Positions 13,342 through 22,597 of a DNA stretch of 24,033 nucleotides are shown here, in pieces. A model generated the notes under the pieces. The model saw nothing but the letters and a program-made list of their open reading frames with translations, was not told the origin of the DNA and did not search any database. How positions within the stretch are numbered: the first letter of the stretch is position 1; each line of letters starts with the position of its first letter. Made by a program: the position numbers and the translations under genes. Source of the DNA: JBOGDS01 sp050743075 (lineage in GTDB: Bacteria; Actinomycetota; Actinomycetes; Jiangellales; Jiangellaceae); the NCBI GenBank assembly GCA_050743075.1, contig JBOGDS010000059.1:1-24033 (forward strand). Reading direction: 5' to 3'.

Positions 13342-15849
13342 ATGGCGACCCGTACGTCCACGCCGACCCGCTCGCGCCGGTCGTCCTCGGCAGCGAGCGA
13401 CCGGCGTTCGACCCGCAGGTCACCGCAGCGCGGCCGGCCGAAGGCGCGGGCGCCGCAGCGGGGGCGGGTCACGCCCCGGCCGAGCCCGTTGACCCGGCTG
13501 GCCCGTGGCATCGGCCGCCTGGTGGAGGCCATCTGGATGGGGGTTGCGCACCTGGTCGGCGGCACCGTCCGCCGGATCGGTTCGAGCGCCCGCGAGCTCG
13601 AACCCGCGTACCGCCGCGACGGGGTAGGGCTCGGCCTGGTGGGCGCGGCGATCGTGATCGGCGCCGCCGTGTGGTGGAGCATCGACGGAGGCGTGGCGGA
13701 GTTCGTCCGTTCCTTCGTCACCGGGGCGGTCGGTGCCGGTGCTGTCGCGGTGCCGCTGCTGCTGGTCATGCTCGCCTGGCGCACCCTGCGCCACCCGGAC
13801 CGCAACGGACCCGGTGGACGGCAGATGGTCGGCTGGACGGCTCTGGGCCTGGGTGTGCTGGGACTCGTGCACGTCGCCGCCGGCATGCCCCGACCGGTCG
13901 ACGAGGCCGCCATGCAGAGTGCGGGCGGCGCCATCGGTTTTGTGGCCTCGACCGTGCCGGCCGACCTGCTCACCGTGTGGGTGGCGACGCCACTGCTGGC
14001 GCTGCTGAGCGTCTACGGGCTGCTGGTCGTCACCGGCACTCCGGTGCACCAGCTACCGGAGCGCGCTCGCGACATCCGCAACTGGCTGACCGGGAACGCG
14101 CCGGCAACGGACGGTGCGGACGGCGACGATGCTCCTGCCCCCCCGTGGCGGTCGTTGCTGCGCCGGCGCGGGGGAGCCGAGGTCGTACCCGGTGACGAGC
14201 AGCCCTACGACAGCCCGCTGCTGCGCGACAAAGCAGCTCGCCGGCAGGCGCTCGAGGATGCGGCCGAGAGAGATCAGCCGACCCGTGTCGTGGTCCCTGC
14301 CAGGCAGGCGGCCGAGCCGCCGGGCGAGCCCCCTCCGCACACGCCGTTGCCGCAGCGGGTCGAGCAGCTCGCGCTGTCCGGCGACATCACCTACACGCTG
14401 CCGTCCAGCGACGCTCTGCGTCAGGGCAGCCCGCACAAGGCCCGGAGCGCGGCCTCCGATCAGGTCGTGGAGGCCCTGACCGAGGTGCTCGACCAGTTCG
14501 AGATCGACGCCCAGGTCACCGGCTACACCCGCGGCCCTACGGTCACCCGGTACGAGGTCGAGCTGGGCACCGCGGTGAAGGTCGAGCGGGTCACGGCGCT
14601 GTCGAAGAACATCTCCTACGCCGTCGCCAGTGCGGAGGTGCGGATCCTCTCGCCGATCCCGGGCAAGTCCGCGATCGGCATCGAGATCCCGAACAGTGAC
14701 AAGGAGACCGTCAGCCTCGGCGACGTCCTGCGGGCGCCGGTCGCCCGCAAGGACCACCACCCGATGGTGGTCGGCCTGGGCAAGGACGTCGAGGGCGGGT
14801 TCGTCATCGCGAACCTGGCGAAGATGCCGCACGTGCTCATCGCCGGCGCCACCGGCTCGGGTAAGTCGAGCTGCCTCAACTCGCTGATCACGTCGGTCCT
14901 GATGCGCTCGACGCCGGACGAGGTCCGGATGATCCTCGTCGACCCCAAACGGGTCGAGCTGACCGCCTACGACGGCATCCCGCACCTGATCACGCCGATC
15001 ATCACGAACCCGAAGAAGGCCGCCGAGGCGCTGCAGTGGGTCGTCCGCGAGATGGACATGCGCTACGACGACCTCGCGCAGTTCGGCTTCCGGCACCTGG
15101 ACGACTTCAACAAGGCGGTCCGGTCGGGTCGGCTCAGGACGCCGCCTGGCAGTGAGCGGGCCGTCACGCCGTATCCCTATCTGCTGATCATCGTCGACGA
15201 GCTGGCCGATCTGATGATGGTCGCGCCGCGCGATGTCGAGGACGCGATCGTGCGGATCACTCAGCTTGCCCGCGCGGCCGGCATTCACTTGGTGCTGGCG
15301 ACCCAGCGGCCGTCGGTGGACGTCGTGACCGGCTTGATCAAGGCGAACGTGCCGTCGCGGCTGGCGTTCGCGACTTCGTCGTTGGCCGACTCGCGGGTGA
15401 TCCTGGACCAGAACGGGGCGGAGAAGCTGGTCGGCCAGGGCGACGGCCTGTTCCTGCCGATGGGCGCGAGCAAACCGGTGCGCATCCAGGGCGCGTGGGT
15501 CACCGAGTCGGAGATCCACGCCGTGGTCAAGCACTGCAAGGAGCAACTGGCGCCCACCTACCGCGAGGACGTGACCGCGGCGGCCGCATCGCGGCGGGAG
15601 ATCGACGAGGACATCGGCGACGACCTCGATCTGCTGTGTCAGGCCGCCGAGCTGGTGATCACGACACAGTTCGGGTCGACGTCGATGCTCCAGCGCAAGC
15701 TGCGGGTCGGCTTCGCCAAGGCCGGCCGGCTGATGGACCTGATGGAGAGCCGCGGCATTGTCGGCCCGTCGGAGGGTTCCAAGGCGCGCGACGTGCTGGT
15801 CAGGCCAGACGAGCTCGACGAGGTCGTCGACACCCTCCGCGGCGGGTAG
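13342..15849 (+). CDS. ftsK: DNA translocase FtsK
   Basis: The 835-residue protein pumps chromosome termini through the division septum. The order is: a basic Arg/Pro/Ser-rich N-terminus (1-90); about four membrane segments (near 94-113, 128-147, 162-180 and 213-231); a charged linker to about 350; the alpha/beta motor with Walker A GATGSGKS (502-509, K508) and Walker B LLIIVDELAD (D619/E620); and the C-terminal gamma winged helix (about 765-833, with FGSTSMLQRKLRVGFAKAGR), which reads KOPS sequences. The length is typical of actinobacterial FtsK. A 54-base piece of it (15415-15468) recurs in decayed form at 19390-19444. Transcription is likely leaderless from TAGCCT. A DUF72 gene follows after 10 bases. 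Confidence 0.97.
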   Translation: MATRTSTPTRSRRSSSAASDRRSTRRSPQRGRPKARAPQRGRVTPRPSPLTRLARGIGRLVEAIWMGVAHLVGGTVRRIGSSARELEPAYRRDGVGLGLVGAAIVIGAAVWWSIDGGVAEFVRSFVTGAVGAGAVAVPLLLVMLAWRTLRHPDRNGPGGRQMVGWTALGLGVLGLVHVAAGMPRPVDEAAMQSAGGAIGFVASTVPADLLTVWVATPLLALLSVYGLLVVTGTPVHQLPERARDIRNWLTGNAPATDGADGDDAPAPPWRSLLRRRGGAEVVPGDEQPYDSPLLRDKAARRQALEDAAERDQPTRVVVPARQAAEPPGEPPPHTPLPQRVEQLALSGDITYTLPSSDALRQGSPHKARSAASDQVVEALTEVLDQFEIDAQVTGYTRGPTVTRYEVELGTAVKVERVTALSKNISYAVASAEVRILSPIPGKSAIGIEIPNSDKETVSLGDVLRAPVARKDHHPMVVGLGKDVEGGFVIANLAKMPHVLIAGATGSGKSSCLNSLITSVLMRSTPDEVRMILVDPKRVELTAYDGIPHLITPIITNPKKAAEALQWVVREMDMRYDDLAQFGFRHLDDFNKAVRSGRLRTPPGSERAVTPYPYLLIIVDELADLMMVAPRDVEDAIVRITQLARAAGIHLVLATQRPSVDVVTGLIKANVPSRLAFATSSLADSRVILDQNGAEKLVGQGDGLFLPMGASKPVRIQGAWVTESEIHAVVKHCKEQLAPTYREDVTAAAASRREIDEDIGDDLDLLCQAAELVITTQFGSTSMLQRKLRVGFAKAGRLMDLMESRGIVGPSEGSKARDVLVRPDELDEVVDTLRGG

Positions 15850-15859
15850 AACGAGGGGC

Positions 15860-16687
15860 GTGGCGCAGGTACGGGTCGGGATCTCGGGGTGGACCTACCC
15901 ACCGTGGCGGGGCGTTTTCTACCCGACGGGGCTGGCGCAGCGGCGCGAGCTCGAGTACGTCTCGACGCAGCTGAACAGCGTGGAGGTCAACGGGTCGTTC
16001 TACGGGCTGCAGCGGCCGTCCAGCTATCAGGCCTGGTTCGCGCGGACGCCGGACCAGTTCGTCTTCTCGGTCAAAGGCCTGCGTTTCATCACCCACCTCA
16101 AGAAGCTGGCCGACGTCGGGACGCCGCTGGCCAACTTCTTCGCCTCCGGTGTGCTGGCGCTCGAGCACAAGCTGGGGCCGGTGCTGTGGCAATTGCCCCC
16201 GATGCTGCCCTTCCAGGCCGGCCGTCTCGAGGCGTTCTTCGAGCAGCTGCCCCGTACGACGGCGGCGGCCGCACGGCTCGCCGAGCGTCACGACGGGCAA
16301 CTGAAGCACGGCGCCTGGACGACGACGCAGGCCGACCGACCGCTCCGGCACGCGCTGGAGGTGCGGCATTCCAGCTACCAGAGCGCGGCGTTCGTCGAGC
16401 TTCTGCGGCGGCACGACGTCGGCCTGGTCGTCGCCGACTCCGCCGGGAAGTGGCCGCTCATGCTCGACGTGACCGCCGACTTCGTCTACGTCCGCCTGCA
16501 CGGCGCGGAGGAACTCTATGTGAGCGGGTACACCCCGGCGGCCCTGGACGAATGGGCCGGCCGGTGCGTGTCGTGGCTGGCCGCCGGTCTCGACGCGTAC
16601 GTGTACTTCGACAACGACGTCAAGGTCCGGGCGCCCTTCGACGCCATCGGCCTGCTGGAGCGGGTCCGCGCGGCCGGGACGAGGTAG
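15860..16687 (+). CDS. DUF72 domain-containing protein (YecE-like)
   Basis: A 275-residue protein of the DUF72/YecE TIM-barrel family. It shows the standard opening GISGWTYPPWRGVFYP (about residues 7-22), LNSVEVNGSFYGLQRP, the FVFSVKG..FITH strand, GPVLWQLPP, and the C-terminal YVYFDNDVK. The biochemical function of the family is not established. The start is taken at GTG 15860 because family alignment begins at VAQVRVGISGW; the frame is open further upstream inside ftsK. GAGGGG lies immediately before it. Ten bases separate it from the ftsK stop, so it is probably co-transcribed with ftsK. Only 89 bases separate it from the convergent kinase gene. Confidence 0.9.
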   Translation: MAQVRVGISGWTYPPWRGVFYPTGLAQRRELEYVSTQLNSVEVNGSFYGLQRPSSYQAWFARTPDQFVFSVKGLRFITHLKKLADVGTPLANFFASGVLALEHKLGPVLWQLPPMLPFQAGRLEAFFEQLPRTTAAAARLAERHDGQLKHGAWTTTQADRPLRHALEVRHSSYQSAAFVELLRRHDVGLVVADSAGKWPLMLDVTADFVYVRLHGAEELYVSGYTPAALDEWAGRCVSWLAAGLDAYVYFDNDVKVRAPFDAIGLLERVRAAGTR

Positions 16688-16776
16688 CAGATGTCCCTCG
16701 TTGGCGCCCTCTGTGTGGCTTGTCCGCTTCGGCTCGCTTGTCGACGTGAGGTTGGTGCGGCGGCGCAAGGTCACGC

Positions 16777-18717
16777 TTACTCGGCTCTCAGCATCGACGT
16801 GAGGACGCGGAGGGTGAGGGCGCCGCTGACGATGAGCAGGGTGTAGGCGATGAGCTGGTAGAGGCCGAGGTCCTGGGCAACCTGAGGGCCGCCCGCGGTG
16901 CCGAGCAGGATGGCGGCGACGACGCCGGTCGCAGCGGCCAGGATGGTCAGCAGGGACTGGTGAACCAGGCGCGTCACGACGCGACGGTCGCGCTCGTCGG
17001 CGAACAGACGTACCTCGGTGGAGAGCCGGCCGTGTTCGATGGCACTCGTGATGCGATCCAGGCGGCGCGGAACACGACGGATGACGGGAAGCAGCTTGAC
17101 GAGCTCGGCCGTCGCCGTCGCGCGTAACGACTCGGGGAGCACCGCCTGGCGGAGGCGGGTGGTGGCAAAGGTACGTGACTCCTCGACGATGTCGAAGCCG
17201 GGCGCGAGCTCGCTGAGCGTTCCCTCCGCGGTCGCGAGCGCGCGGAACACCGCCGCGAGTTCAGGCGGCACGGAGACGCCGTAGCGGGTGACCAGGCGGA
17301 ACAGGTCCGCGAACATCTCCACGTCGACGGCAAGCCCCGGGCCGAGATGGCGAGCCATGAACCGCCCGACGGCCCGTGTGAGCCCGGCCTCGTCGATCTC
17401 CTCCGGCCGGTCGACGGCCTCGACCAGCGCATCGCTGAGAGCAGTCGCATCACCGGTGTCGACGGCGAGGAGCAGGCGTTGGAGTACGCCGCGCAGGTTG
17501 GCATCGAGGCGACCCACCGAGCCGAAGTCCAGCAGGCCGAGCCGACCGTCTCGCAGGAGCAGGAGATTGCCGGGGTGCGGGTCGGCGAGAAACACCCCGT
17601 CGAGCATGATCTGGGTCAGCAGCGTGTGCAACAACCTGCGAGCGAGATCGGTGCGGTCCAGGCCCAGGTCGTCGATGATCGGCGCAGCCTTGTCGAGGGG
17701 GAGGCCGTCGAGGAAATCCATGACCAGCACGCGGCTGGTGCACAGCTCGGTGTGGACGCGGGAGATGGCGACGTCGTCGTAGCTGCGTGCGGCGATGACG
17801 CTTGCCATGTTGCGAGCCTCGACGGTGAAGTCGAGCTCCTCTCGTAGGGCTTCGACGAATCCGTCGGCGAGGTCGCGGACACCGATCGACCGAGCCCACT
17901 GCGCACGCTCGTGGAGCACCGTAGCCATCCGAACCATGATGTCGAGATCGGCCTCGACGATGGGCCTGATCCCGGGTCGTTGCAGCTTGACGACGACCTG
18001 GTCGCCGGCGCGCAACCGGGCACGATGGACCTGGGCGATGGAGGCGGCGGCAAGCGGTTGGCGGTCGACGTCGGCGAACACCTCGGTGACGGGGGAGCCG
18101 AGCTCTTCTCCGAGCAGGATCTCGATCTCCGCCCACTCGACCGGTGCCGCCTGGCTCTGTAGCCGGCTGAGCTCGTCGATGAACTCCTTCGGCAGCACGT
18201 CGGGCCTGGTCGACAGGATCTGCCCGAGCTTGACGAAACAGACGCCTGCCTCGTCCAGCGCGAGCCGCAGCCGCCTGGCCAGCCCGGCCCGTTGCTGGCG
18301 GGTCGGTTCGCGCCGCCCCGAGAGGTACGCGCCCAGGCCGTGTCGAACGGCGATCCGGCTGATCTGGGAGTAGCGCGAGGCGCGCCGCCGCCAGCGCCGG
18401 AACGCGCGGTACCAGTGGACCAGCCGCGGCCGCGTGCCGGCGGACAGAAAGGTCTCACTGAGGTTGAGCAGGCCCATCGCGGACAGCACGCCGATGCCGA
18501 TCCACAGCAGAATGAACCCTGCCTGCTGCTCCTCGTTCCGCATCTGCGGGCCTACCGCGAGTGCAGCGACGGTCAGACCGGCGGCGCCACTGAGCAGCAG
18601 GCGAAGCGGTCCTGCGCGCAGGTCCAGGAAGCGCCTGGCGATGAGGGAGAGGAGGAGAGTCCAGAAGACGAGGTAGCCGGCAACGGAGAGGACGGTCAGG
18701 GCATCCACGATCTCCAC
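16777..18717 (-). CDS. ABC1/UbiB-family atypical protein kinase, membrane-bound
   Basis: The 646-residue protein has three N-terminal hydrophobic segments (near 7-27, 37-56 and 66-85), an ABC1/UbiB kinase-like domain and two C-terminal membrane segments (about 590-612 and 620-640). Kinase signatures are KLGQILSTRPDVLP (K163, Q166), the alanine-rich loop LAAASIAQVH (222-231), VVVKLQRPG (K244), FLADPHPGNLLL (D379, N384) and LLDFGSVG (DFG 397-399). In other bacteria such proteins support quinone biosynthesis as ATPases, but no ubi/men gene is near and the role here is open. GTG 18717 is the longest start. GTG 18708 lies 7 bases after TAGTGT (18716-18721) and may be the true leaderless start. Confidence 0.9.
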   Translation of the reverse strand: MEIVDALTVLSVAGYLVFWTLLLSLIARRFLDLRAGPLRLLLSGAAGLTVAALAVGPQMRNEEQQAGFILLWIGIGVLSAMGLLNLSETFLSAGTRPRLVHWYRAFRRWRRRASRYSQISRIAVRHGLGAYLSGRREPTRQQRAGLARRLRLALDEAGVCFVKLGQILSTRPDVLPKEFIDELSRLQSQAAPVEWAEIEILLGEELGSPVTEVFADVDRQPLAAASIAQVHRARLRAGDQVVVKLQRPGIRPIVEADLDIMVRMATVLHERAQWARSIGVRDLADGFVEALREELDFTVEARNMASVIAARSYDDVAISRVHTELCTSRVLVMDFLDGLPLDKAAPIIDDLGLDRTDLARRLLHTLLTQIMLDGVFLADPHPGNLLLLRDGRLGLLDFGSVGRLDANLRGVLQRLLLAVDTGDATALSDALVEAVDRPEEIDEAGLTRAVGRFMARHLGPGLAVDVEMFADLFRLVTRYGVSVPPELAAVFRALATAEGTLSELAPGFDIVEESRTFATTRLRQAVLPESLRATATAELVKLLPVIRRVPRRLDRITSAIEHGRLSTEVRLFADERDRRVVTRLVHQSLLTILAAATGVVAAILLGTAGGPQVAQDLGLYQLIAYTLLIVSGALTLRVLTSMLRAE

Positions 18718-18721
18718 ACTA
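18716..18721 (-). promoter_or_regulatory. -10 box of the UbiB-like gene
   Basis: TAGTGT on the minus strand overlaps the GTG at 18717 and ends 7 bases before the GTG at 18708. This spacing equals the other leaderless promoters here and favours the shorter protein. Confidence 0.4.
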
Positions 18722-18783
18722 GGCGGCGGCGGCCCAGCACCATCGACTCGGCTGCCGGCACCGGCAGACCGCTGCTGCCGTGC

Positions 18784-19376
18784 CTATCGTTGCGGTGTCG
18801 AGGCGCGGACGAACTGGCTGATCGACTCCGCGACGACATCCGGCGCCACCCAGATCGCGCTGTGGTCCTGACCCGGCAGCACGCGGTGGGTGCCGCGGGG
18901 CAGGAGCTGGACGAGTGCCTCTGCGCCGGCGTGGAAGAACGGTTCGGAGTTCTCGCCGACGAGGACGTCTGTTTGCTGGTCGATGGACCACCGGTCGGTC
19001 GACAACGGTGTACCGCCCTGCGTGGCTTCGACGATGCGTCCGTCGTAGGCAAGGGTGTGGGCGTACGTGGTCATCGTCTCCCAGGAGCGGTCGGCTTTCA
19101 TCGGCTCGAAGTCGGCCGGAACCGAGGGGTCGGCCGGGGCCGACGATGAACGGCGGTTCGTCGAGGTAGAGGGAGGAGACCCGGTCGCCGAGGGCGCTCG
19201 CTGCCTCGAGCGCCAGCACGCACCCGCCCGGGCCGCTGGCTAGTCGCGCCCCGGCCCCGTCGGTCGTCGTTGACGACCGTGCAGCCGGCGGCAAGCAACT
19301 CGGCAAGTCCGTCGAGGTCGTGGTGGTCGGAGACCGCCGTGCCCACGAGCACCACGGTGGGCCCCGTGTCGTTCAC
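18784..19376 (-). pseudogene. alpha/beta-hydrolase pseudogene with deletions and frameshifts
   Basis: Three pieces in different frames together form a shortened alpha/beta-hydrolase. From GTG 19376 comes VNDTGPTVVLVGTAVSD with LAELLAAGCTVVNDDRRGRG. In the next frame follows ASGPGGCVLALEAASALGDR with LYLDEPPFIVGPG. In a third, ADPSVPADFEPMKADRSW, AHTLAYDGRI, TDRW and DHSAIWVAPDVVAESISQF up to the stop at 18784. Compared with the family as I know it, roughly 30-40 residues are missing before the nucleophile elbow, and a similar block after the PPFIV element. The first gap removes part of the Ser motif region. The protein cannot be functional. It lies upstream of, and on the same strand as, the UbiB-like gene. 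Confidence 0.8.
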
Positions 19377-19389
19377 GTCATGGCGATAT

Positions 19390-19444
19390 GGGGCGGAGAA
19401 GCTGATCGTCCGGGGCGATGGCCTGTTTCCTGCCGATGGGCGCG
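19390..19444 (+). pseudogene. 55-bp degenerate copy of an internal ftsK segment
   Basis: The stretch matches ftsK 15415-15468 in 50 of 54 aligned bases, with one extra T at the TTT of 19425-19427, and in the same orientation. It translates to GAEKLIVRGDGLF before the inserted T breaks the frame; ftsK has GAEKLVGQGDGLFLPMGA. Homology stops sharply on both sides. It lies 140 bases before rimO and 14 bases from the start of the hydrolase pseudogene. The remaining part of 19377-19584 shows nothing recognisable apart from the rimO start region. Confidence 0.8.
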
Positions 19445-19584
19445 GCGCGTGACGTGCAGACGACGAGCGCCCGGGACGGGGGAACTCCAGGCGCCCGCCG
19501 CCGGTCGGCCTCTACCCGGCGTGCGCCGGCCGAAACGACCACCGAGGTGTGCCGGGCCGGCCTGCCGTGCGAGGCTTCGACGCC

Positions 19585-20979
19585 ATGAGCGGGCACTCGG
19601 TGGCGATCGTCACGCTGGGATGCGCGCGCAACGAGGTCGACTCCGAGGAGCTGGCCGGGTGGCTGTCGGGCGACGGGTTCACGCTGGTCGTCGACCCGTC
19701 GGCGGCTGAGACCGTCGTCGTCAACACCTGCGGCTTCGTCGAGCAGGCGAAGAAGGACTCGGTCGACGCGCTGCTGTCGGCAGCCGACTTGAAGGCGGAC
19801 GGGACGACGAGAGCGGTCGTGGCCGTCGGCTGCCTGTCGGAGCGGTACGGCGCGACCCTCGCGGCCGAGTTGCCCGAGGCCGACGCCGTGCTGGGCTTCG
19901 ACGACTACGAGTCGATCGGCAGCCGGCTGGGGAGCATCCTCGCAGGCGACCCGCATCGGCCGCACACGCCACAGGACCGTCGCAGGCTGCTTCCGCTCGC
20001 GCCGACCTCACGGCACGCGGAGCTGCCGGACCTGCCCGCGGGTGTGGCGCCGGCGTCCGGGCCGCCGGTGGTGCGGCGCCGGCTCGACGGCGGGCCGGTG
20101 GCTCCGCTCAAGCTGGCCAGCGGGTGCGACCGTCGCTGCTCCTTCTGCGCCATCCCGGGCTTCCGGGGTGCCTACCTGTCCCGCCGGCCCGGCGACGTGC
20201 TGGCCGAGGCCCGCTGGCTCGCCGGGCAGGGCGTGCGCGAGCTGTTCCTCGTCAGCGAGAACTCCACGTCCTACGGCAAGGACCTCGGCGACCTGCGACT
20301 GCTCGAGACCCTGCTGCCGGAGCTGGTGGCGACCAACGGCGTCGACCGGGTGCGTGTCTCCTACCTGCAGCCGGCGGAGATGCGCCCGTCGCTGATCGAT
20401 GTTCTCGCCGGGACGCCGGGGGTCGCCGCGTACTTCGACCTGTCGTTCCAGCATGCGAGCGGCTCCGTGCTCCGGCGGATGCGCCGGTTCGGCTCCGGCG
20501 ACTTGTTTCTCGATCTCGTGGCGGCGATCCGGTCCCGGGCGCCGAGCGCCGGTATCCGGTCCAACGTCATCGTCGGGTTTCCCGGCGAGACCCAGGACGA
20601 CCTCGCCGAGCTGGAGGCCTTCCTGGGCCAGGCACGCCTCGACGTCGTCGGCGTCTTCGGCTACTCCGACGAGGACGGCACCGAGGCCGCGAGTTTCGGG
20701 GCCAAGGTCCCGCACGACGAAGTTGCCGACCGAGTCGAGCGGATCAGCGGCCTGGCCGACGCGCTCGTCGCAGAGCGAGCGGAGGACCGGGTGGGCGAAC
20801 GGGTCGACGTCTTGGTCGAGTCCGTCGACGGCGACCGCGTCGAGGGCCGTGCCGGGCACCAGGGCCCGGACGTAGACGGCGTGACGACGGTCGTCGGTAC
20901 CACGGCCCGGGTGGGCGAGATCGTCTCCGCCCTCGTGGTGGTTTCCAACGGCGCCGACCTGGTCGCCACGCCCGCCTGA
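19585..20979 (+). CDS. rimO: ribosomal protein S12 methylthiotransferase RimO
   Basis: The 464-residue radical-SAM enzyme adds a methylthio group to the conserved aspartate of ribosomal protein S12. The N-terminal MTTase domain has the three cluster cysteines C13 (TLGCARNEVDSEEL), C49 (NTCGFVEQAKKDS) and C83 (VGCLSERYG). The radical-SAM motif is C181-x3-C185-x2-C188 in SGCDRRCSFCAIPGFRG. A TRAM domain forms the last ~65 residues. ARNEVDSE and GFVEQAKKDSVD distinguish RimO from MiaB. The start is ATG 19585, where homology begins; an open frame continues 12 codons upstream to 19549. GAGGCT ends 8 bases before it and may be a weak -10 box. The 21-base gap to the convergent permease holds no clear terminator. 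Confidence 0.96.
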   Translation: MSGHSVAIVTLGCARNEVDSEELAGWLSGDGFTLVVDPSAAETVVVNTCGFVEQAKKDSVDALLSAADLKADGTTRAVVAVGCLSERYGATLAAELPEADAVLGFDDYESIGSRLGSILAGDPHRPHTPQDRRRLLPLAPTSRHAELPDLPAGVAPASGPPVVRRRLDGGPVAPLKLASGCDRRCSFCAIPGFRGAYLSRRPGDVLAEARWLAGQGVRELFLVSENSTSYGKDLGDLRLLETLLPELVATNGVDRVRVSYLQPAEMRPSLIDVLAGTPGVAAYFDLSFQHASGSVLRRMRRFGSGDLFLDLVAAIRSRAPSAGIRSNVIVGFPGETQDDLAELEAFLGQARLDVVGVFGYSDEDGTEAASFGAKVPHDEVADRVERISGLADALVAERAEDRVGERVDVLVESVDGDRVEGRAGHQGPDVDGVTTVVGTTARVGEIVSALVVVSNGADLVATPA

Positions 20980-21000
20980 ATTGCCCCGATTCCCCGATGA

Positions 21001-22597
21001 TCAGCTGCGGGAGGGGGAGATCGTGGCCAGGATCTCGGGGCCGCGCGTGTCGAGACGGGCACCGCCGACGCGGGCGCCGATCCGCAGCAGGACCACTCCG
21101 TAGATCGGACCGGCCCCCAGCAGGACAGCCCCGACGGCCACGTTCCAGACCGTCGCCAGCATCAGCAGCAGGGCCGACGGCACAACAAGCGCCCCCGCCA
21201 CGAGCCCGCCGACCAGCTGCTGCAGGACCGTCGCAACGTTGCCGCCACTCGGGGTCGAGAACGGGTTGGCGCCCGGTGGGGGAGCGGGGTAGGGAGCGAC
21301 GACGTTCGCCACGGAGGCGACGGCGATGCCGGCCAGCAACGCTGCGACGGACGCTCCCACGACCGCGGGAAGCAGCGCCGGCCGACCGGCCAGGACAGCG
21401 CTCAGGCCGGCCGTGACGACGACCACGGGCACCGCCCAGGCGAGCGTGCCCATCGCGCGTCCCCAGCGGTCGTCCCGCCCGGACAGTCCAGCTGCCAGGT
21501 GCACCCACAAGGCGCTGCCGTCGTACGCGGTCTGGTTCAGCGCCGTGAGGCCGATCAGCGACGCGACGGCGGGCCCCGCCACGAGCACGAACTCGGCCGG
21601 TGCGCCGCCCAGCCGGGGGCCGACCACGATGCCGAGCACGGCGACCGGGACCACGATGAGCCCGACCCGCTGCCGCGGATCGCGCCACCAGTAGGTGAGC
21701 GTCCGCGCCGCCACGGCGCCACTGGCGTCGCGGGGCAGGAGTCGCGCGGCCCATGCCGGAGCGAGCTGGCTGCCGGCCCGGACGGCTCCGCCGCTCGCGA
21801 CGGCGTTTCCGCTCTCGAGTGCCCGGGTGAGCGCGACCGCCCAGCCGGCCACCAGTAGCCCCAGTGCCGCCGCCGCGATCGCAAGGCGTAGCGCGCCCAC
21901 CCCGGCGTCTCCGACGACGGCGTCGTGCGGTGCCGCCCAGGCCGCGCCCAGCGGCGTCCATGCCAGGATCTCGGCGACCTGGTCGACGACGCTGCGCGGA
22001 GTCCTGCCGGCCAGCTGCTGGACTCCCGCCTGGAGCAGGCCGAGTGACGCGACGATCACGACAGCGACGACCGAGATCAGGTCGCGAGCCCGGCGCGACC
22101 TCAGCAGGCCGGCCATGGCCGTCGTCGTTGCCCGGCTCGCGACGACGCACAGGCAGGCGCCCACGATTGCGCCGACGGCGGCGTAGACCACGGCGAGAGG
22201 GCTCCGCGCCCAGGTGGCCACGGTGGCCGCGGCGGTCAGGGGACGTGGCAGCCGCGGGAATGCCGACGAAGCCGGCCGCCAGCATGCCGGCCAGCAGAGT
22301 TCGGCGGGGCAACGGCAGGAGGGTGAACCGGGCCGGGTCGATGGTCTCGTCGACGCCGAACACGAGAACCGGCAGCACCGCCCAGCCGAGCACGAGCAGG
22401 CTGCCGCCGATCACGAGCACCGTGCGGGCCAGGTCCGCGTCGATCGTGCGGGCGAACACCACGAGCGTCATCCCGGCGACCGTCGCGCCGACGCCGAAGG
22501 CGACCCCGATCACAGTCGCCACGACCTTCGCCGTCGAGCCGCCGCGCAGCCCGTTGCGCAGCAGCCGCAGCTTCAGCCCGACGAAGACCGCAACCAC
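21001..22597 (-). pseudogene. ABC transporter permease gene with a 1-base frameshift
   Basis: The gene starts at GTG 22597 (VVAVFVGLKLRLLRNGLRGG), overlapping the ATPase end by 25 bases. About 118 codons run to GFVGIPAAAT, then the frame turns into Arg-rich nonsense. The next frame continues LTAAATVATWARSPLAVVYA for more than 400 codons to a stop at 21001. Removing one C from the run of four (G-run 22239-22242 on the plus strand) rejoins the frames into a ~530-residue multi-pass permease. Both parts are clean, hydrophobic and family-like: TTAMAGLLRSRRARDL, then TYWWRDPRQRVGLIVVP. No decay is visible elsewhere, so a sequence error or a recent mutation are equally possible. Substrate unknown. 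Confidence 0.8.

Noticed and set aside
16741..16804. 11-base direct repeat TCGACGTGAGG at 16741 and 16794
   Set aside because: Short and GC-rich; one copy is inside the end of the UbiB-like gene; plausible by chance.
22239..22242. Programmed +1 frameshift in the permease
   Set aside because: No slow or stop codon, no internal Shine-Dalgarno stimulator and no typical shift site is seen; mutation or sequence error is simpler.
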